64,000 nt of DNA, taken from the NCBI RefSeq assembly GCF_016595525.1, contig NZ_JAENII010000012.1, positions 62,001-126,000 of the forward strand, written 5' to 3'. The notes beneath the pieces were generated by a model. The model worked only from the letters and a program-made list of their open reading frames with translations, was not told the origin of the DNA and did not search any database. Positions 42,014 to 50,719 of the stretch are shown here, one piece after another. The position numbers and the translations under genes were made by a program. Source of the DNA: Haloferula rosea (GTDB lineage Bacteria > Verrucomicrobiota > Verrucomicrobiia > Verrucomicrobiales > Akkermansiaceae). Each line of letters opens with the position of its first letter. The first letter of the stretch is position 1.

Positions 42014-43643
42014 GCGACGCCTCGCGCGCCTCGCGATCCCGCTCTGGCGGCTCGGCATCCTCGCCGCAGCCTGCCTCTGTCTCCATCACGCCCACCAGTC
42101 CCGCACCAACCGCTCCACCGGCAAGCTCGAGGCCGCTTGGATCGAAACCACCCGAGCCTGGCTGCCGAATGCCTCCCGGTTTGGCGAAGCGACCGACCGG
42201 GACCCACTGACCCCCGTCCTCGCTGCCGATGAATCCGTCATTGGCTGGGCCACCCAGACCTTTCCCGAAGCCCGCGCCGTCAGTGGCTATGCCGGTGCCA
42301 GCAATCTGCTGCTCATCCTCGACCGACATCGGAAAGTCCTCGGCACCGCCCTGATCTCCAGTGAAGACACCGCCGGCCACCTCGAGAAAATCCGCCGCTC
42401 TCCCGACTTCTTCACCCAGTGGAATGGCCGCCACGCCTCCAGCCTCGATCGCTTCGATGAGACCACCATCGTCAGCGGTGCCACCCTCACCAGCGAAGCC
42501 ATGGCACGCGGCATCGCCGCACGCTTCGGCGCCACCGATGCCGCCGATTGGTTTCCCGCCCCCCTCACCCTCGAGCAGGTCCGCCTGATCTTTCCCGCCG
42601 CTTCCGGGTTCCGCCCCATCGCGCCGGGAGTCTTCGAGGTCGAGGGCGAGATCCCGAAGCCCGTCCTCCTCCGCTCGAGCGCGATGGGCGTCGCAGCCCG
42701 CGGTTTCCAAGGTCCCAGCGATCTGATCGTCGGGCTCAGGGACGGCACCATCACCGGAGTCCGCCTGCTCGGCAGCCGCGACAACGAACCCTACACCCTC
42801 GATGTCTCCGATGAGATCGAGTTCAACAGCCCCTATCCCGGACGCAGCCATCCCCAGCCCGCCGACGCCCCGCCGCTCGTCGTCAGCGGTGCCAGCTACA
42901 CCGCCCGCTCCATCGACCAAACGGTCTCCGAAATGCTCCGCCGCTACCACCAGCGCAGCGACACCCCATCCACCGACTGGCGGGGCGCCGTCGGCATCCT
43001 CTGGTTGCTCGTCGGCCTCATCATCGGCCTCACCAAGCTCCGCTCGAACCGCAAACTCAGGCTGTCCTTCGCCATCGTCAGCATGTGCCTCGGCGGTCTC
43101 TGGCTTGGCTGGATGGTCGCTCAGGACCAGTGGCTCACCTGGGCGAAGCGCGGCAGCGTGTCCGGCGCCTCGCTGGCCATGCTCACCCTGACCGGCGTTG
43201 CCCTGCTCGTCCCGCCCCTGTTCGGAAAGAACATCTACTGCTCCCATCTCTGCCCCCACGGAGCCGCACAAACCCTGTTGGGGAAGCTCGGCAAGCGCCG
43301 GTTCTCCCTGCCGAAACGCGTGCACCACATCATGAAGACCGTGCCATGGCTCGCCCTTATCCTGCTGTGGCTGCTCGCCCTGTTAGGAAGCGGCTTCTCC
43401 GCCAGCCACGCCGAACCTTTCGAGATCTGGAGCGTGGGTTTCCACGCCCTGCTCCCCGTCGCCATCTTTGCCGTCGGCCTGATCGGCGCCGCCTTCCTCC
43501 CCCAGGCCTACTGCCACTACGGCTGCCCGACCGGGGCGTTGCTGAAATTCCTCACCCACTCCCCGAGCCGCTGGAGCCGGCGAGATACCATCGCCCTCCT
43601 CCTTGTCACCGCCGCCTGGGGTTTCCTCCTCATCCTCCCATGA
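41973..43643 (+). CDS. membrane protein with two FMN-binding domains and NosR/NapH-like CX3CP motifs
   Basis: The 556-aa protein begins in the preceding gene (ATG 41973). After an N-terminal helix (about 22-40) come two FMN-binding domains with flavinylation motifs SGATLT (168-173) and SGASYT (305-310). They are followed by a membrane region with about five helices. This region has CSHLCP (C423, C427) and CHYGCP (C514, C518), the CX3CP pairs known from NosR. No CX2CX2CX3C ferredoxin motif is present. The downstream ApbE would attach FMN to the Thr residues. Likely role: passing electrons across the membrane to or from extracytoplasmic flavoproteins. Confidence 0.85.
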   Translation: MSSETPSNPQRPNKRRLARLAIPLWRLGILAAACLCLHHAHQSRTNRSTGKLEAAWIETTRAWLPNASRFGEATDRDPLTPVLAADESVIGWATQTFPEARAVSGYAGASNLLLILDRHRKVLGTALISSEDTAGHLEKIRRSPDFFTQWNGRHASSLDRFDETTIVSGATLTSEAMARGIAARFGATDAADWFPAPLTLEQVRLIFPAASGFRPIAPGVFEVEGEIPKPVLLRSSAMGVAARGFQGPSDLIVGLRDGTITGVRLLGSRDNEPYTLDVSDEIEFNSPYPGRSHPQPADAPPLVVSGASYTARSIDQTVSEMLRRYHQRSDTPSTDWRGAVGILWLLVGLIIGLTKLRSNRKLRLSFAIVSMCLGGLWLGWMVAQDQWLTWAKRGSVSGASLAMLTLTGVALLVPPLFGKNIYCSHLCPHGAAQTLLGKLGKRRFSLPKRVHHIMKTVPWLALILLWLLALLGSGFSASHAEPFEIWSVGFHALLPVAIFAVGLIGAAFLPQAYCHYGCPTGALLKFLTHSPSRWSRRDTIALLLVTAAWGFLLILP

Positions 43644-44428
43644 AAGCCCTCGGCATCCTCGCACTCATGCTGGTCGTCCTCGGAGTGATCGCCTTGAAAG
43701 GTTCACCGTCCGACAAGAGCGTCCTCACCGGTCGCGCCATGGGCTGCTCATGGACCCTCGCCTGGAGGGGGACCGCGCCGGACTCCCTTCGTCACGAAGT
43801 CGCCGCCGAACTCGAACGCTGGGAACAGATTCTCAGCCAATGGCGACCCGACTCCGACCTCAGCCGATACAACGAGGGTGCGCCCCCGAGCCCCGACCTC
43901 CAGCGGGTCATCACCCTCGCCGAGACCCTCCAGGCCGAGACCGGCCCGGCCTTCGACATCCGTCTGCTCGAGTCCGTCCATCAGGCAGGCTTCGGCCCGG
44001 CCGGAAAAGGCCTCGACCTCTCCGCCATCGGCAAGGGCTTCACCGTCGACCGCATCGGCGAACTCCTCCGTGCACGCGGCATGAATGACTTCGTTTTCGA
44101 GCTCGGCGGCGAAGTCCTCGCAGGCGACGGCGATTGGCCGTGCCAGATCGAGAGCCCCACCGAAGGCGGCCCGCCGACCCCCATCATCCTCCGCAATCAG
44201 GCCATGGCCACGAGTGGCAACTACCACCAGAGCCTCAAGACATCCGCCGGCCTCGAAAGCCACCTCATCGACCCACGAACCCACAAGCCGGTCGTCCGCC
44301 CGCCCAGTTCCGTCACCGTCTTCGCCCCGGACTGCGCCACCGCCGACGCCTGGGCCACCGCCCTCTTCATCCTCGGCCCCGGCCATGCCCCGCCAGGGGC
44401 ACCGGACTTCCGATGGCATGCCGAGTAA
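43640..44428 (+). CDS. apbE: FAD:protein FMN transferase ApbE
   Basis: A 262-aa protein with an uncleaved or lipoprotein-like N-terminal membrane segment (residues 4-19) and ApbE signatures: GRAMGCSWTLAWRG, GKGLDLSAIGKGFTVDRI, NDFVFELGGEVLAGDG, MATSGNYHQSL and the C-terminal CATADAWATALFILGP. Slightly shorter than usual ApbE (about 330). Family knowledge: Mg2+-dependent transfer of FMN from FAD to Thr of target motifs outside the cytoplasm. It overlaps the FMN-binding protein by 4 bp, naming that protein as its substrate (two sites). Confidence 0.94.
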   Translation: MKALGILALMLVVLGVIALKGSPSDKSVLTGRAMGCSWTLAWRGTAPDSLRHEVAAELERWEQILSQWRPDSDLSRYNEGAPPSPDLQRVITLAETLQAETGPAFDIRLLESVHQAGFGPAGKGLDLSAIGKGFTVDRIGELLRARGMNDFVFELGGEVLAGDGDWPCQIESPTEGGPPTPIILRNQAMATSGNYHQSLKTSAGLESHLIDPRTHKPVVRPPSSVTVFAPDCATADAWATALFILGPGHAPPGAPDFRWHAE

Positions 44429-44494
44429 GCCGACACACCCCCACCGTCGGCCCGCCCCATCCACGGGCGCGGACCTTCGACGATGGCGGACTCC

Positions 44495-45874
44495 TCAGAG
44501 CTTGTAGAACTCCTCCCAGCCCTTCCGCGGAGCGGGATCGAGCAGAGCCTGGGCATCGGCATTGCCCACAAGGCTCTTGGTCTTGGGATCAAACTTCAGG
44601 TCACCACCCAGACGCTGGGCAATGATGCCGAGATTGAAGACCTGGGTCAGAGGCCCCGACACACGGAAGGGTGAGCGCGCCTCTTCCTCACCCTTGCAGG
44701 CGAGCAGGAAGTTCTCGTAGTGACTCGAAGGCTTCCCGGTCACTCGCGGCAGGGATCCTCGCATCTCCATGAACTTCTCCCGTGGCAGCACCTGCAGCAT
44801 CGCCGCGTGACTGCCGCCCTGGAAAGTCAGGTCCTTGCCGTAGATGATCTTGCCCGGACTCTTGAACGACACCTCGCCGAGCTCAGGATCCACTTCCGGG
44901 AAATTGCCGACACCGTCATACCAAGTCACATCACAGGCGGGCATCCGCTCGCGCTCAGGGAACTTGAAGCGGATCGTCGAAGCTTGGGGATACACCAGCG
45001 GATTCGCCCCATCCCGCTTGACCGCCTCGATCGCCGTCGGCAGACCCAGCTTCAGGAAACGGTGGGCCGTGTCCAGAATGTGCGGACCCCAGTCGCCAAA
45101 GGCTCCACAGCCGTAGTCGAACCAGCTGCGCCACTCACACGGGTGCAGCTTCTTGCTGAAAGGGTGCTCCGGGGCCGGACCAGTCCACACCGGCCAGTTC
45201 ATGCCCTTTGGCAAAGGCTCGCTTGGATACTCCTTCACCGAAGCTCCCCAGCCGTGCCAGCGGCGGGGACTGTTCATGTAAGCATCGATCTTCGTGACAT
45301 CCTTGACGATCCCCGCCTTCGTCCAGGCGTCGAACTGGAAGTAATTCCCTCCCGAATGCCCTTGGTTACCCATCTGGGTCACCACACCACTCTTGTCCGC
45401 CAGCGCAATGAGGCGCTCGCACTGACCGAAGGTGTGGGCCAGCGGTTTCTCCACATAGACATGCTTGCCGAGCGACATCGCCAGCATCGTCATGCAGAAG
45501 TGCGCATGGTCCGGTGTGCCGATGAGCACCGCATCGATATCGTCCGCCATCTCGTCGAACATCTTGCGGAAATCCGTGAAGCGCTTCGCCTTCGGATGCG
45601 CCTTCTGGTTCGCCTGCGTGTGCTTGCCCTCAAGGTCCACATCACACAGCGCGACCACCTCACAATGCCCCGAGTTCACCATGTTCTTCAGCACCGCACC
45701 TCCCCGGTTGCCAATGCCGATGGCGGCGAGATTCACCTTCTCATTCGCCGATACCGTGGCTGCCCGGCTTCGCGTCCCCATGACCAGAGAGGCTGGAAGA
45801 ATCGTGAACGCCCCGAACGCGGCTGAGCCCTTGAGGAAGTCGCGACGACTGGAAGATGTGAAAGGTTTCTTCAT
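44495..45874 (-). CDS. Tat-exported Gfo/Idh/MocA family oxidoreductase
   Basis: The ATG at 45874 gives 459 aa with a Tat signal (FTSSSRRDFLKGSAAFGAFT). The Rossmann motif LAAIGIGNRGGAVLKNMV lies near residue 51, the EKP motif (VYVEKPLAHTFG) near 140. A second His motif (MGNQGHSGGNYFQFD) lies near 170. The C-terminal domain shares WFDYGCGAFGDWGPHILD with verrucomicrobial homologues. It is a stand-alone gene, convergent with apbE (66 bp between the stops) and divergent from nifJ. Function likely periplasmic sugar or polyol oxidation. Confidence 0.92.
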   Translation of the reverse strand: MKKPFTSSSRRDFLKGSAAFGAFTILPASLVMGTRSRAATVSANEKVNLAAIGIGNRGGAVLKNMVNSGHCEVVALCDVDLEGKHTQANQKAHPKAKRFTDFRKMFDEMADDIDAVLIGTPDHAHFCMTMLAMSLGKHVYVEKPLAHTFGQCERLIALADKSGVVTQMGNQGHSGGNYFQFDAWTKAGIVKDVTKIDAYMNSPRRWHGWGASVKEYPSEPLPKGMNWPVWTGPAPEHPFSKKLHPCEWRSWFDYGCGAFGDWGPHILDTAHRFLKLGLPTAIEAVKRDGANPLVYPQASTIRFKFPERERMPACDVTWYDGVGNFPEVDPELGEVSFKSPGKIIYGKDLTFQGGSHAAMLQVLPREKFMEMRGSLPRVTGKPSSHYENFLLACKGEEEARSPFRVSGPLTQVFNLGIIAQRLGGDLKFDPKTKSLVGNADAQALLDPAPRKGWEEFYKL

Positions 45875-46061
45875 CGGCGAAACCCTAGCGAACCAACCCA
45901 ACTCGGCCAGCCATTTGTATTACAGCCTTCACCCCCCCGCTTCGGGAGGATTCCCGCGCAGGCTTCGGCGATTTGTGCGGAGTTCGCGATGATGATCCCG
46001 GATACGGTCAAAGAAGCTCGGGATCAGGTCCCGCCTGCGATTTCCCAAACCTTTTCCTACC

Positions 46062-49000
46062 ATGAGTCGAAAACTAGTCGCCGCCGACGGAAACGAAGCC
46101 GCTGCCCACGTGGCCTACCGCGCCTCCGAAGTCATCGCCATCTATCCCATCACCCCATCCACGCCGATGGCGGAAAGCTGTGACCAGTATTCGGCCTTCG
46201 GGCTGAAAAACATCTGGGGAGAAGTCCCGCAGGTCACCCAGATGCAGAGCGAAGGCGGAGTCGCCGGTGCCGTGCACGGCGCCCTCCAGACCGGAGCGAT
46301 GTCGACCACCTTCACCGCCAGCCAGGGCCTGCTCCTGATGATCCCGAACATGTACAAGATCGCAGGCGAGCTCACCCCCTGCGTCTGGCACATCGCGGCG
46401 CGCTCGGTGGCCACCCACGCCCTCTCGATCTTCGGCGATCACAGTGATGTCATGGCCTGCCGCCAGACCGGCTGGGCCCAGCTCTTCTCAAGCAAGGTGC
46501 AGGAATGCCAGGACCTCGCCATGATCTCGCACGCCGCCACCCTCAAGGCCCGCGTGCCCTTCCTCCACGCCTTCGATGGCTTCCGCACCTCCCACGAGAT
46601 CCAGAAATACGAGCAGCTCGATGACGAGGACATCGCCTGGATGATCGACGACGACGCGGTGGAAGCGCACCGCGCCCGGGCAATGACGCCCGATGCTCCC
46701 AGCGTCCGTGGCACCGCGCAGAACCCGGATACCTTCTTCCAGGCACGCGAAGCCTGCAACCGCTACCACGATGCCGTGCCGGACATCGTGCAGGGGGAAA
46801 TGGATCGCTTCGCCGAGCGGGTCGGACGCCAGTATCACCTCTTCGACTACGAGGGTGCGCCCGATGCCGAGCGCGTGATCATCGTGATGGGATCAGGGGC
46901 CGAAACGTCCACCGAAACGGCGAAGTTCCTACAGGAAAAAGGAGAGAAGGTCGGCGTGCTGACCGTCCGCCTGTTCCGCCCGTTTTCCGTCGGGCACTTC
47001 CTCGATGCCCTGCCCGACACCGTAAAATCCATCGCCGTGCTGGACCGGACCAAGGAACCGGGATCCGTCGGTGAACCTCTCTATCAGGACGTCGTGACCA
47101 GCCTGAGCGAACGCGGCGGCCCCCAGCCCCTCATCATCGGCGGACGCTACGGGCTTTCCTCGAAGGAGTTCACGCCCGCCATGGTGAAGGCCGTCTTCGA
47201 CGAGCTCTCGAAGGACGAACCGAAGAACCACTTCACCGTCGGCATCAACGACGACATCACCCACACCAGCCTCACCTACGACCGTGAGTTCCGCATCGAA
47301 AGCCCGGACACCACACGCGCCGTCTTCTGGGGTCTCGGTGCGGACGGCACGGTCGGCGCGAACAAGAACAGCATCAAGATCATCGCCCTCGGGACCGATC
47401 TCCATGCGCAGGGCTACTTCGTCTACGATTCGCGCAAATCCGGGTCGCAGACGGTGTCCCACCTGCGTTTCGGCAAGTCTCCCATCCAGTCGCCCTACCT
47501 GGTCGACCAGGCCGAGTTCGTCGCCGTCCACCAGTTCAGCTTCCTCGACAAGTACGACTGCCTCGGCATCGCCGCCGATGGCGCCACCGTGCTTCTCAAC
47601 AGCAACTACAGCCCCGACAGCATCTGGGAGCAACTCCCCGGTCGCGTGCAGGAACAACTCGTCACCAAGGGCCTGCGCCTGTTCGTGATCGATGCCTACA
47701 AGATCGCCCGCGAGACCCGCATGGGTGGTCGGATCAACACCATCATGCAGACCTGCTTCTTCCAACTCGCCGGCGTGCTGCCTGCGGAAGAAGCGATCAG
47801 GATGATCAAGGAAGCCATCAAGAAAACCTACGGCAAACGCGGTGAAGCCGTCGTGCAAATGAACTACGATGCCGTAGACGCCTCGCTCGCCGCCCTCCAT
47901 GAAGTCCGCTTCCCGGATGTGGTCACCCGCAAGGACACCCTGCTTCCGCTCGTCCCCGGGGACGCCCCGGATTTCGTCAAGGACGTCACCGCACGCCTGC
48001 TCGCCAACGAAGGCGAGCTCCTTCCGGTCTCGGCCTTCCCGCCCGACGGGGTGTTCCCGTGCGGCACCACCCGCTACGAGAAACGCAACATCGCTCAGGA
48101 AGTGCCCGTCTGGGAGGAAGACCTGTGCATCCAGTGCGGCAAATGCGTGGTCGTCTGCCCCCACGGAGTCATCCGCGGCAAGGTCTACGAACCCGACCAG
48201 CTCGAGGGCGCACCTGAAACCTTCAAGAGCGCGGATGCCAAGTGGCGCGAGATGCCCGGCAAACGATTCTCGCTGCAGGTCGCCGTGGAGGACTGCACCG
48301 GCTGCACCCTGTGCGTGGAAGCCTGCCCCGCCAAGGACCGCAGCAACGTCGGACGCAAGGCCATCAACATGGCCGAGCAACTGCCGATCCGGGAGAAAGA
48401 ACGCGACAACTGGGACTTCTTCACCAAACTCCCCGATTTCTCGCCGGCCGATGCCGAGGCGGCCGAGCTCAAGCTCAAGGCCCCGAAGGACATCCAACTA
48501 CTGACGCCGTACATCGAGTTCTCCGGCGCCTGCACCGGCTGCGGCGAAACGCCCTACCTCAAGCTGATGTCCCAGCTGTGTGGCGACCGCACCTACATCG
48601 CGAATGCCACCGGTTGCTCCTCCATCTACGGCGGCAACCTGCCGACCACCCCATGGTGCACCGACAAGAACGGCCGCGGCCCCGCGTGGTCGAACTCATT
48701 GTTCGAGGACAATGCCGAGTTCGGTCTCGGCATGCGCCTGACCATCGAGCAGAAGACCACCTACGCACGCAACCTGATCCGGGAATTCGCCGCCGATCTC
48801 GGCGACTCATTGGTCAGCGAACTGCTCGAAGCCAGCCAGGAAACCTCCACCGCCATCGAGGAACAACGAGCACGGATCGCCCAGGTCCGCACCAAACTCG
48901 CGGGTTCCAGCCACCCACGCCGCTCCGAGATGCTCACCGTGGTCGATTTCCTCGCCCGCAAGTCGGTCTGGATCTGCGGCGGTGACGGCTGGGCCTACGA

Positions 49001-49601
49001 CATCGGCTACGGCGGGCTCGACCACGTCATGGCCTCGGGCGCCAACGTCAACATCCTGGTCATGGACACCGAGGTGTATTCCAACACCGGCGGACAGAGT
49101 TCCAAGGCCACCCCGCTCGGAGCAGTCGCCAAGTTCACCGCCGACGGCAAGAAAACGGTGAAGAAGAACATGGGGCTCCTCGCCATGGACTACGGCCACG
49201 TTTACGTCGCCCAGGTCGCCATGGGCTCGAGCGACATGCAGACCGTCAAGGCCTTCCAGGAAGCGGAGTCCTACAACGGACCGTCCATCATCCTCGCCTA
49301 CAGCCACTGCATCGCCCACGGCATCGACATCACCAAGGGGCTGACCCAGCAGGATCTGGCCGTCAAATCCGGCCACTGGCTGCTCTATCGCTACGACCCA
49401 CGTCGTACTTCCGAGGGGCTCAATCCGCTGCAACTCGACTGCCGTCCGCCGAAAGTCCCGCTCAAGGACTATCACGACAAGGAGAACCGCTACCGCATGC
49501 TCATGAAGAGCTCGCCGGAGACCGCGCAGGCATATCTCAAGCAGGCGCAGGAAGTGGTCAACCAACGCTACGCCCACTTCAAGCAACTCGCCGAACTTTA
49601 A
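46062..49601 (+). CDS. nifJ: pyruvate:ferredoxin (flavodoxin) oxidoreductase NifJ
   Basis: A single-chain PFOR of 1179 aa with the standard fused domain order. It runs from the N-terminal TPP-pyrimidine domain (YPITPSTPMAESCDQYS near 27) through the gamma region (IVMGSGAETSTETAKFLQEK), to two ferredoxin clusters and the TPP-pyrophosphate domain. The clusters sit at CIQCGKCVVVCP (C689-C699) and CTGCTLCVEACP (C745-C755). The last domain has SGACTGCGETPYLK, ATGCSSIYGG and CGGDGWAYDIGYGGLDHVMA. Family knowledge: reversible pyruvate + CoA to acetyl-CoA + CO2 with reduced ferredoxin. The next gene follows after 12 bp. Confidence 0.97.
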   Translation: MSRKLVAADGNEAAAHVAYRASEVIAIYPITPSTPMAESCDQYSAFGLKNIWGEVPQVTQMQSEGGVAGAVHGALQTGAMSTTFTASQGLLLMIPNMYKIAGELTPCVWHIAARSVATHALSIFGDHSDVMACRQTGWAQLFSSKVQECQDLAMISHAATLKARVPFLHAFDGFRTSHEIQKYEQLDDEDIAWMIDDDAVEAHRARAMTPDAPSVRGTAQNPDTFFQAREACNRYHDAVPDIVQGEMDRFAERVGRQYHLFDYEGAPDAERVIIVMGSGAETSTETAKFLQEKGEKVGVLTVRLFRPFSVGHFLDALPDTVKSIAVLDRTKEPGSVGEPLYQDVVTSLSERGGPQPLIIGGRYGLSSKEFTPAMVKAVFDELSKDEPKNHFTVGINDDITHTSLTYDREFRIESPDTTRAVFWGLGADGTVGANKNSIKIIALGTDLHAQGYFVYDSRKSGSQTVSHLRFGKSPIQSPYLVDQAEFVAVHQFSFLDKYDCLGIAADGATVLLNSNYSPDSIWEQLPGRVQEQLVTKGLRLFVIDAYKIARETRMGGRINTIMQTCFFQLAGVLPAEEAIRMIKEAIKKTYGKRGEAVVQMNYDAVDASLAALHEVRFPDVVTRKDTLLPLVPGDAPDFVKDVTARLLANEGELLPVSAFPPDGVFPCGTTRYEKRNIAQEVPVWEEDLCIQCGKCVVVCPHGVIRGKVYEPDQLEGAPETFKSADAKWREMPGKRFSLQVAVEDCTGCTLCVEACPAKDRSNVGRKAINMAEQLPIREKERDNWDFFTKLPDFSPADAEAAELKLKAPKDIQLLTPYIEFSGACTGCGETPYLKLMSQLCGDRTYIANATGCSSIYGGNLPTTPWCTDKNGRGPAWSNSLFEDNAEFGLGMRLTIEQKTTYARNLIREFAADLGDSLVSELLEASQETSTAIEEQRARIAQVRTKLAGSSHPRRSEMLTVVDFLARKSVWICGGDGWAYDIGYGGLDHVMASGANVNILVMDTEVYSNTGGQSSKATPLGAVAKFTADGKKTVKKNMGLLAMDYGHVYVAQVAMGSSDMQTVKAFQEAESYNGPSIILAYSHCIAHGIDITKGLTQQDLAVKSGHWLLYRYDPRRTSEGLNPLQLDCRPPKVPLKDYHDKENRYRMLMKSSPETAQAYLKQAQEVVNQRYAHFKQLAEL

Positions 49602-49613
49602 TCCCACCGACCC

Positions 49614-50606
49614 ATGAATCTCGGCACCAACTACCTCGGACTGGAACTCAAGAACCCCCTCGTCCACTCGGCCTCCCCGCTGACCAAGAAGCTCTCGAAC
49701 CTTCATCGGCTCGAGAAGGCAGGCGTCTCCGCCATCGTCATGCACTCGCTCTTCGAGGAGCAGATCGAGGAAGAAGGCATGATGCTCGACCGCATCCTCT
49801 CGGAGGGAGCCGATTCATTCGGCGAGGCCAGCAGCTTCATCCCCGACTACAACGTCGTCCCGGTCGGGGCGGACGACCACCTCGCACATCTTTCCCGCGC
49901 GGCCTCGGAGATCGGCATTCCGATCATCGCATCGCTCAACGGGAGCTCGCTGGGTGGCTGGGTCGACTACGCCGCGCGCATCGAAGCCACCGGTGTCGCA
50001 GCTCTCGAGCTGAACCTCTACAACGTCCCGTCGGATCCCGATGTGCCCGCTTCCGAGATCGAAGCCGGCTACATCGACGTCGTCCGTGCCGTTTGCTCGA
50101 GCACCTCGCTCCCCGTCGCCGTGAAGATCTCGCCCTTCCTCACCGCTCCCGCCCATTTCGCCCGCCAGGTCGTCAGTGCGGGCGCCAAGGGGCTGGTGCT
50201 CTTCAACCGCTTCTATCAGCCCGATATCGATCTCGAAACCCTCGAGGTCGTCCCCAACCTCAAGCTCAGCCACTCGGACGAACTGCGCCTGCCACTCCGC
50301 TGGACCGCCCTGCTTTCCGGCCGCATCCCCGCCGACATCGCCGTGACCGGCGGCGTCCACACCGGGGACGACCTGATCAAGAGCATGCTCTGCGGCGCCA
50401 AGGTCGGCATGATGACCAGCGCCGTGCTGGCCCATGGATTCGACTGCATCCCCACCGTCCTCGAACGCCTGCGTCACTGGATGGCCGAGAACGACTACTC
50501 CAGCGTGGAAGAAATGTGCGGGGCGATGCGCAGCGACCACGTCGGTGATCCCTCCGCCTATGAGCGCGCGAACTACATGAAGGTCCTGGGCAGCTACTCC
50601 GGGTAA
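49614..50606 (+). CDS. dihydroorotate dehydrogenase-like FMN barrel protein beside nifJ
   Basis: The 330-aa protein has a DHOD-type TIM barrel: NLGTNYLGLELKNPLVHSAS, ALELNLYNVPSDP, LPVAVKISPF and the FMN-phosphate region GGVHTGDDLIKSMLCGAKVG. The usual NCSC/NxxCP catalytic base region is altered, so it is probably not PyrD itself. It follows nifJ by 12 bp, an association repeatedly seen in other phyla, so it is likely to act with PFOR, possibly in electron transfer. The exact reaction is unknown. Confidence 0.85.
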   Translation: MNLGTNYLGLELKNPLVHSASPLTKKLSNLHRLEKAGVSAIVMHSLFEEQIEEEGMMLDRILSEGADSFGEASSFIPDYNVVPVGADDHLAHLSRAASEIGIPIIASLNGSSLGGWVDYAARIEATGVAALELNLYNVPSDPDVPASEIEAGYIDVVRAVCSSTSLPVAVKISPFLTAPAHFARQVVSAGAKGLVLFNRFYQPDIDLETLEVVPNLKLSHSDELRLPLRWTALLSGRIPADIAVTGGVHTGDDLIKSMLCGAKVGMMTSAVLAHGFDCIPTVLERLRHWMAENDYSSVEEMCGAMRSDHVGDPSAYERANYMKVLGSYSG

Positions 50607-50719
50607 GCTGCCTGCGATCCGGACATTGACCCATCGATCGACCCACTCATCCTGATCATCGGTCCGAAAAAGCGAAGGTGACGAAGCCGTCCTCCCCCGC
50701 TATCAACCTCCGGATCACG

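Noticed and set aside
41817-43328. 503-aa minus-strand frame opposite the FMN-binding protein
   Set aside because: Ala/Gly/Glu-rich antisense frame; the plus strand encodes FMN motifs and CX3CP pairs.
44449-44467. GCCCG/CGGGC hairpin between apbE and the Gfo/Idh gene
   Set aside because: Only five base pairs with a 9-nt loop and no U-run; too weak to call a terminator.
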